Assembly (NCBI GenBank): GCA_964415085.1 | Contig: CAYPYI010000046.1 | Coordinates: 1 to 10,696 of the forward strand | DNA length: 10,696 nucleotides | Direction of reading: 5' to 3' | DNA from: CAYPYI01 sp964415085 | GTDB taxonomy: Bacteria; Bacillota; Clostridia; Tissierellales; Tissierellaceae | Shown here: in pieces, positions 6,958 through 10,696 of the stretch | Position numbering within the stretch: the stretch's first letter is position 1 | Layout: the number at the start of each line of letters is the position of its first letter | The notes under the pieces: model-generated | Seen by the model: the letters and a program-made list of their open reading frames with translations, nothing else | Databases searched by the model: none | Told to the model about the DNA's origin: nothing | Program-made: the position numbers and the translations under genes

Positions 6958-7104
6958 ATGGATTTAAAAATAATAATTATTATGATATTATTTATAATAT
7001 TAGCAGGTTATCAGTATACATTAAGTAAAATATTACTAGAACTAAGGGAAATTAAATTAATATTACAAACACCTAGGGTGAAAAATAAGAAAGAGGGGAA
7101 TTAG
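6958..7104 (+). CDS. hypothetical 48-residue single-pass membrane protein
   Basis: A small open reading frame that I do not recognise. AAAGGA at 6943-6948 sits nine bases before its ATG. The protein begins MDLK, then has a strongly hydrophobic run of Ile/Leu/Met/Phe (about residues 5-18) long enough for one membrane helix. A likely amphipathic helix follows (about 21-37, TLSKILLELREIKLILQ), then a basic tail (RVKNKK). The few acidic residues before and basic residues after suggest the C-terminus is cytoplasmic. The stop codon lies two bases before the hpt start, and the hpt ribosome binding site lies inside its last codons, so it is probably translated and coupled to hpt. It could be a small regulatory or scaffold membrane peptide. 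A non-functional leader ORF in AT-rich DNA cannot be ruled out. Confidence 0.6.
   Translation: MDLKIIIIMILFIILAGYQYTLSKILLELREIKLILQTPRVKNKKEGN
7093..7098 (+). promoter_or_regulatory. ribosome binding site deciding the hpt TTG start
   Basis: GAGGGG at 7093-7098 lies 8 bases before TTG at 7107 but 20 bases before the in-frame ATG at 7119. Spacing therefore favours TTG. The site is embedded in the final codons of the upstream 48-residue ORF. Confidence 0.7.
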
Positions 7105-7106
7105 AA

Positions 7107-7631
7107 TTGGTAGAAAATATGAGAGAAGAGGTATTGTTTACAAGAGAAGATATTTCTAAAAGAGTTAGAGAATTAGGTGAAGAAATAACAAGTGATTATG
7201 ATGGAAAAGAGATATTGGTGGTATCTTTATTAAAAGGAGCTTTTGTTTTTACTGCTGACTTAGTAAGAGAAATCAATCTTCCTGTTGAAATAGATTTTTT
7301 GACAACATCAAGTTATGGACACGGTCAAGAGTCATCAGGGAATGTTAAATTTATAACTGATCTAACTGTAGAAGTAAAAGGTAAGGATGTATTGATAGTA
7401 GATGATATAATGGATTCAGGGATTACTATGAATGAAGTAAAAGAATATATTTTATCAAAAAATCCAAATAGTGTTAAAGTGTGCACTATGTTAGATAAAC
7501 CTAGCAGAAGGACAGTTGAATTAACGCCAGATTACGTGGGATATGAGATACCAGATGTATTTATAGTAGGTTATGGATTAAATTATGAACAATATTATAG
7601 GAATACGCCTTATATATTTGCTTTTGTTTAA
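7107..7631 (+). CDS. hpt: hypoxanthine phosphoribosyltransferase
   Basis: Type I phosphoribosyltransferase of purine salvage, converting hypoxanthine (and usually guanine) plus PRPP to IMP or GMP in the cytoplasm. The PRPP-binding motif VLIVDDIMDSGIT is at about residues 95-107 with the acidic pair D99-D100. SLLKGAFVF near residues 40-48 is the pyrophosphate loop. SSYGHGQESSG is the flexible catalytic loop, and LDKPSRR and PDYVGYEIPDVFIVGYG form the purine-binding C-terminal part. At 174 residues (TTG start) it matches the usual bacterial HPRT. An ATG at 7119 would shorten it by four residues without touching any motif. It follows the 48-residue membrane ORF by two bases and is followed after 13 bases by the CPBP gene, so these are probably one transcript. 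It lacks the tilS-hpt-ftsH neighbourhood known from Bacillus. Confidence 0.95.
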   Translation: MVENMREEVLFTREDISKRVRELGEEITSDYDGKEILVVSLLKGAFVFTADLVREINLPVEIDFLTTSSYGHGQESSGNVKFITDLTVEVKGKDVLIVDDIMDSGITMNEVKEYILSKNPNSVKVCTMLDKPSRRTVELTPDYVGYEIPDVFIVGYGLNYEQYYRNTPYIFAFV

Positions 7632-7644
7632 ATAGGGAGGTAGT

Positions 7645-8550
7645 ATGGACAAAGATAAAAGAGCATCAATTTTTGGTGTGAATTCTTTATTTATGATTAC
7701 GGCAGTATTTTTAATTTTTCTGGGAACTATTGCACAAAGGAAAAGTATGTGGACAGGATCTATATTTGTTGAAATTTTCATTATATTAATGCCTAGTCTT
7801 GTATATATTAAATTTAACGAGAATTCTTTCTCGGATGTACTAAAATTAAATCCTTTAAGAGTTAAAGATTTAATTTTAGTAATATTAATAACAATTCTTT
7901 TATATCCAGTTGCTGTTTTTTTCCAGGCTATCTTTATTTCTATTATAAATTTAGTTAAGCCGATTATTCCTAATCAAATGCCTCTTCCTAAAAACCTGTT
8001 TGATTTTATTAAATCAATAATAGTAATAGCTATTGTTCCGGGTATATGTGAAGAGATAATGTTTAGAGGAGTAATATTAGATGGATATAAAAAAATAGGA
8101 TACAAGCATGCAATAGCAATAAGTAGTATTTTGTTTGGACTTATGCATTTTACATTAGCTAATCTAATAGGTCCAACTATATTAGGAGTTGCTTTTGCCA
8201 TTATGGTTTATAGAACTAATTCTATATATTCCTCAATAATAGCTCATATAATAAATAACTCAATTGCTGTTTTTCTAGGATACTTAATTGAGACCAATCA
8301 AGAAATTTTAGACGGAATATTATATATGGAAAATACAGTTATTATGTATATTCCTTTTCTAATATTAGGACTTTTATTTATTATTAAAGCTTTATTTGAA
8401 AGGCTAGGCACTGATAAATATAAATATTCACTATATGAATATGATATTTTAGAAGATAACTTAGGATATGGAAAGCTTGCCTACTATTCACCAGTAGTAG
8501 TTGTTGTATTTTTATTTATATACATAAACTTAATGTATGTTTTAATATAA
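7645..8550 (+). CDS. CPBP family intramembrane metalloprotease-like protein
   Basis: A 301-residue polytopic membrane protein of the CPBP (Abi/CAAX prenyl protease-like, PF02517) family. The three family motifs are intact: EExxxR as E136-E137...R141 (CEEIMFR), FxxxH as F164...H168, and HxxxN as H201...N205. These are the expected catalytic glutamate and metal-ligand residues in the membrane. Hydrophobic segments lie at about 12-27, 35-50, 73-98, 127-135, 152-190, 196-214, 230-247 and 277-300. A polar stretch with several Tyr, Asp and Glu residues (about 250-275) lies before the last helix. AGGGAGG at 7634-7640 precedes the ATG closely. Family members include bacteriocin-immunity and protein-processing proteins, but no bacteriocin gene is nearby, so the substrate is unknown. 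It is probably co-transcribed with hpt and the methyltransferase downstream. Confidence 0.88.
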   Translation: MDKDKRASIFGVNSLFMITAVFLIFLGTIAQRKSMWTGSIFVEIFIILMPSLVYIKFNENSFSDVLKLNPLRVKDLILVILITILLYPVAVFFQAIFISIINLVKPIIPNQMPLPKNLFDFIKSIIVIAIVPGICEEIMFRGVILDGYKKIGYKHAIAISSILFGLMHFTLANLIGPTILGVAFAIMVYRTNSIYSSIIAHIINNSIAVFLGYLIETNQEILDGILYMENTVIMYIPFLILGLLFIIKALFERLGTDKYKYSLYEYDILEDNLGYGKLAYYSPVVVVVFLFIYINLMYVLI

Positions 8551-8566
8551 GAAATGAGGAATTCTA

Positions 8567-9307
8567 ATGTATAGTTATAATGAATTTGCCTATATTTATG
8601 ATGAGTTGATGACAGATTTTAATTATCAGGATTGGGCAAATTATATATTTGAAATATTTAATAAAAATAAAATAAATCCAGAAAATGTATTGGAAATGGC
8701 ATGTGGAACAGGAAACTTAACTTATGAATTTGCAAAAAAAGGTTATAAAGTAACAGCATTTGATTTATCAGAAGAAATGCTATCAATAGCTTATGAAAAG
8801 TTGGGTCAGTATAAACGTGTGAAACTTTTAAATTTAGATATGACGAGTTTTAAGTTGAGTGATAAATATCAAGCGGTAGTGTCCATTTGTGATAGTATAA
8901 ATTATATTACTTCTGAAGAAGAATTATTAAAGGTATTTAATAATGTATACTCACATTTAGAAGAAGATGGAATATTTATTTTTGACATTAATTCATATTA
9001 TAAGCTAACAAATATTATAGGAAATAACACATTTGTTAATGATAATGAAGAAAATTTCTATGTTTGGGAAAATTATTTTGAAGAAAATGAAAAAATAGTT
9101 AATTTTTATCTAACCTTTTTTGTCAAGGATGATAGTGGTATGTATGAAAGATTTGATGAACACCATAAAGAGAGAGCATATACAGTGTTTGATATAGAAA
9201 ACAATTTAAAAAAAGCAGGCTTTAAAGACATAAAATATTATGAAGCTTTTTCTTTTAATGAGGTAAATAACAAAACTAATAGAATAAATTTTGTTGCTAT
9301 AAAGTAA
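8567..9307 (+). CDS. class I SAM-dependent methyltransferase (YqeM-like)
   Basis: A 246-residue cytoplasmic Rossmann-fold methyltransferase. The SAM-binding motif I is VLEMACGTGN (residues 41-50), an acidic residue for the ribose is D66 in VTAFDLSEEM, and a further acidic residue is D91 in LLNLDM. VVSICDSINYI is the post-motif strand. The N-terminal MYSYNEFAYIYDELM resembles the start of Bacillus YqeM-type methyltransferases, whose substrate is not firmly known to me. The C-terminal half (about 130-240), with many Tyr, Glu and Asn residues, is probably the substrate-binding sheet. TGAGGA at 8555-8560 lies six bases before the ATG, and the gene follows the CPBP gene by 16 bases. No terminator separates it from the cold-shock promoter. 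Small molecule, RNA and protein substrates all remain possible. Confidence 0.87.
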   Translation: MYSYNEFAYIYDELMTDFNYQDWANYIFEIFNKNKINPENVLEMACGTGNLTYEFAKKGYKVTAFDLSEEMLSIAYEKLGQYKRVKLLNLDMTSFKLSDKYQAVVSICDSINYITSEEELLKVFNNVYSHLEEDGIFIFDINSYYKLTNIIGNNTFVNDNEENFYVWENYFEENEKIVNFYLTFFVKDDSGMYERFDEHHKERAYTVFDIENNLKKAGFKDIKYYEAFSFNEVNNKTNRINFVAIK

Positions 9308-9323
9308 AACAGCTCAAATAAAA

Positions 9324-9351
9324 TTGACAGACTAGTATTTCTTGTGATAGT
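9324..9351 (+). promoter_or_regulatory. candidate promoter of the cold-shock gene
   Basis: A perfect TTGACA (9324-9329) is followed after 16 bases by GATAGT (9346-9351), with a TG at 9343-9344 giving an extended -10. An alternative -10 is TAGTAT at 9348-9353 with an 18-base spacer. Transcription would start near 9358, giving a leader of about 50 nt before the ATG. Confidence 0.65.
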
Positions 9352-9358
9352 ATTAAGA

Positions 9359-9379
9359 AGTAGATGTATAGCATCTATT
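9359..9379 (+). promoter_or_regulatory. hairpin in cold-shock gene 5' leader
   Basis: TAGATG (9361-9366) pairs with CATCTA (9372-9377) around a 5-base loop, and two outer pairs (A9359-T9379, G9360-T9378) extend it. It ends 13 bases before the GGAGG at 9393, so it occupies the start of the leader. Its role is unknown: it could protect the 5' end or respond to temperature. Confidence 0.5.
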
Positions 9380-9392
9380 ATCAAGATATATT

Positions 9393-9397
9393 GGAGG
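9393..9397 (+). promoter_or_regulatory. ribosome binding site deciding the cold-shock start
   Basis: GGAGG at 9393-9397 is only one base from the ATG at 9399 but ten from the in-frame ATG at 9408. The first spacing is too short for initiation. The second ATG is therefore used, which also gives the canonical MEKGTVKWFN start. Confidence 0.85.
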
Positions 9398-9407
9398 AAT
9401 GTTTAAG

Positions 9408-9608
9408 ATGGAAAAAGGTACAGTAAAATGGTTTAATGCTACAAAAGGATTCGGATTTATTTCAACTGAAAATGGAGACGACGTATTTGTACATTACTCA
9501 GCAATCGAAACAGATGGTTTTAAAACATTAGACGAAGGCGATGCAGTGGAATTTGAAATCGTTGAAGGCGATAAAGGTCCACAAGCACAAAACGTTTCAA
9601 AGTTATAG
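9408..9608 (+). CDS. cold-shock protein (CspA family)
   Basis: A 66-residue single cold-shock domain of the CspA/CspB type, a small cytoplasmic RNA chaperone that binds single-stranded nucleic acid and melts mRNA structure. The N-terminus is MEKGTVKWFNATKGFGFIS. RNP1 is KGFGFI (residues 13-18) and RNP2 is VFVHY (26-30). The C-terminal QAQNV strand completes the OB fold, so it is full length. The start was moved to 9408 because of the ribosome binding site spacing. A start at 9399 would add MFK. Codons for Asn, Asp, Gly and Ile end in C more often than in neighbouring genes (AAC, GAC, GGC, ATC), which fits high expression. It has its own promoter, a leader hairpin and a strong terminator, so it is probably monocistronic. 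A family-specific letter (CspA, B or C) cannot be assigned. Confidence 0.95.
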   Translation: MEKGTVKWFNATKGFGFISTENGDDVFVHYSAIETDGFKTLDEGDAVEFEIVEGDKGPQAQNVSKL

Positions 9609-9644
9609 GATAATCCTTTAACAAACATAGTTTTAAAACGACAG

Positions 9645-9670
9645 AAAAGCCCCTTTTAGGGGCTTTTATT
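9645..9670 (+). terminator. intrinsic terminator after the cold-shock gene
   Basis: AAAAGCCCC (9645-9653) and GGGGCTTTT (9659-9667) form a 9-bp stem around the loop TTTTA, with the T run in its 3' arm and TATT following. It is the strongest GC stem in the window and is placed 36 bases after the stop. Confidence 0.95.
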
Positions 9671-9723
9671 ATATCTAAAATAATAGATGAAAAGCTTTAT
9701 ATACAAGGAATTGGAGGTAAATT

Positions 9724-10611
9724 ATGAAAGATTATTTAATTAGAGGTATAGATGAAAGTGGAAATATAAGAATTTTTGTAGCTAATACTACTAATTTAGT
9801 AGAAGATGCTAGGAAAACTCATAATACAAATGCTACAGGTAGTGCAGCTTTAGGTAGAGCTTTAACAGCTGGTGCATTAATGGGAACTATGCTTAAAAAT
9901 GATGAAGATGTGTTGACATTAAGCATTAACGGAAATGGTCCAGCAAAGGGTCTTCACGTTGTTAGTAAGAATGATGGAAATGTAAAAGGTTATTTAATAG
10001 ATCCTACTGTAGATGTGCCAAATAAACCTAATGGAAAACTTGATGTAGGTGGACTAATTGGTAATGAGGGTATTTTAACAGTTATAATGGATTTAGGATT
10101 AAAGGAACCTTATATAGGCAAATCTAAATTGGTTACTGGAGAAATTGCTGAAGATATTGCTAATTACTATGCTATATCAGAACAACAACCATCAGCAGTA
10201 AGTCTTGGAGTTCTAGTTGATGTAGACTATTCTATAAAAGCAGCAGGTGGATATATACTTCAGTTACTACCAGGAGTTAAAGATGAGGATATTGATAAAA
10301 TAGAAGATAACCTTAGAAATGCAAAAACAGTTTCGGAATATATATCAGAAGGACTTTCCCCAGAGCAAATTATGGATGAAATTTTAAGAGGATTTAATCC
10401 AAAAGTATTAGAAACTAAAGAATTATTTTATAAATGTGATTGCTCAAGAGAGAGAACAGAAAAAGCATTAATATCTCTTGGAGAAAAAGAAATTAGAGAT
10501 ATTATTGAGGAAGATCAAGGTGCAGAATTAGTTTGTCACTTCTGTGATTCTAAATATGAATTTACAAAAGAAGATTTAGAAGAAATTGTATTGACAATAA
10601 ATCAAAATTAA
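9724..10611 (+). CDS. hslO: redox-regulated molecular chaperone Hsp33
   Basis: Cytoplasmic holdase chaperone switched on by oxidation. Its four conserved cysteines bind zinc when reduced and form disulfides under oxidative stress, exposing a substrate-binding surface. The zinc motif is intact: CDC (C238, C240) and, 30 residues later, CHFC (C271, C274). The N-terminal domain starts with DYLIRG and contains ATGSAALGRALTAGALMGTMLK and NGNGPAKGLHVVSKNDGNVKGY, both typical of Hsp33. SEQQPSAVSLGVLV and AAGGYILQLLPG follow. At 295 residues it has the usual length. GGAGG at 9713-9717 lies six bases before the ATG. I see no convincing promoter in the 50 bases between the cold-shock terminator and this gene, so its promoter is unresolved. 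Its last codons contain the -35 box of the tRNA promoter. Confidence 0.97.
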   Translation: MKDYLIRGIDESGNIRIFVANTTNLVEDARKTHNTNATGSAALGRALTAGALMGTMLKNDEDVLTLSINGNGPAKGLHVVSKNDGNVKGYLIDPTVDVPNKPNGKLDVGGLIGNEGILTVIMDLGLKEPYIGKSKLVTGEIAEDIANYYAISEQQPSAVSLGVLVDVDYSIKAAGGYILQLLPGVKDEDIDKIEDNLRNAKTVSEYISEGLSPEQIMDEILRGFNPKVLETKELFYKCDCSRERTEKALISLGEKEIRDIIEEDQGAELVCHFCDSKYEFTKEDLEEIVLTINQN

Positions 10612-10619
10612 TGTATACT
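10591..10619 (+). promoter_or_regulatory. consensus promoter of the tRNA-Phe gene
   Basis: TTGACA (10591-10596) lies in the last codons of hslO, and TATACT (10614-10619, 5/6) follows after an ideal 17-base spacer, three bases past the hslO stop. Transcription should start near 10626, about 30 bases before the tRNA. Confidence 0.8.
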
Positions 10620-10623
10620 AATC

Positions 10624-10649
10624 AATGTGAGTTAAACAAGGCTCACATT
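10624..10649 (+). other. hairpin between hslO and tRNA-Phe
   Basis: AATGTGAG (10624-10631) pairs with CTCACATT (10642-10649), giving an 8-bp stem with a 10-base loop (two more G-T pairs are possible). It is followed by only TTTACATAT-like sequence, not a real T run. It could be a weak hslO terminator or a structure in the 5' leader of the tRNA precursor, because the predicted start lies in its left arm. Confidence 0.55.
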
Positions 10650-10656
10650 TACATAT

Positions 10657-10696
10657 GGCCAAATAGCTCAGTCGGTAGAGCAGTAGACTGAAAATC
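10657..10696 (+). tRNA. tRNA-Phe (anticodon GAA), 3' part beyond window
   Basis: The first 40 bases of a tRNA. The acceptor 5' strand is GGCCAAA (10657-10663), followed by T8-A9. The D arm is GCTC (10666-10669) with GAGC (10678-10681) and a loop containing GG. The anticodon stem 5' strand is GTAGA (10683-10687), and the loop is CTGAAAA with anticodon GAA at 10690-10692. The next bases TC begin the pairing strand before the window ends. The variable loop, T arm, acceptor 3' strand and CCA status cannot be seen. Confidence 0.93.

Noticed and set aside
7578..7781. 67-codon minus-strand open frame across the hpt-CPBP junction
   Set aside because: It overlaps both well-supported genes, and its composition reflects antisense of hydrophobic codons.
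7645..8550. CPBP protein as part of a defence or bacteriocin-immunity system
   Set aside because: No bacteriocin precursor, transporter, toxin or other defence gene is visible in the neighbourhood.
9668..9712. Possible hslO promoter using TATATA near 9698-9703
   Set aside because: No acceptable -35 box lies at 16-18 bases upstream, and AT-rich DNA gives such -10 strings by chance.

Overview
This 10.7 kb window is AT-rich chromosomal DNA from a low-GC Gram-positive bacterium, most likely a member of the Clostridia. The reasons are heavy use of AGA and ATA codons, strong AGGAGG ribosome binding sites, a T-box riboswitch, a valS-folC pair, a DUF4364 protein and a cold-shock gene of the Firmicutes type. 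I cannot name the genus. Most of the region is ordinary housekeeping sequence. I see no insertion sequence, prophage, CRISPR array or defence system.

Layout. (1) At 85-1966, trpS (tryptophanyl-tRNA synthetase), a small thioredoxin-like protein and pgsA (phosphatidylglycerophosphate synthase) form a tight same-strand cluster. (2) At 1940-2276 there are two candidate promoters and a complete valine-specific T-box leader with a GTA specifier, antiterminator and terminator. (3) At 2277-6232, valS and folC are separated by 8 bases and should be transcribed from the T-box leader. (4) At 6209-6250, a perfect 42-bp palindrome carries the stop codons of both folC and the convergent DUF4364 gene (6241-6771, minus strand) and probably terminates both. 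(5) At 6958-9307, running away from DUF4364, come an unlisted 48-residue single-pass membrane ORF, hpt (purine salvage), a CPBP-family membrane protease-like protein and a SAM-dependent methyltransferase, closely spaced behind one candidate promoter. (6) At 9324-9670 a cold-shock protein gene has its own promoter, leader hairpin and strong terminator. (7) At 9724-10611 lies hslO (redox-regulated chaperone Hsp33). A consensus promoter overlapping its last codons drives a tRNA-Phe(GAA) gene that is cut by the window end.

How the genes fit together. Translation (trpS, valS, tRNA-Phe), folate metabolism (folC), purine salvage (hpt), phospholipid synthesis (pgsA) and stress or redox functions (thioredoxin-like, Csp, Hsp33) are represented. 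The clearest regulatory logic is the T-box: uncharged tRNA-Val should raise valS, and with it folC. The most notable unexplained items are the 48-residue membrane ORF before hpt, the 42-bp palindromic terminator shared by two stop codons, and the promoter/hairpin arrangement at the hslO-tRNA junction.
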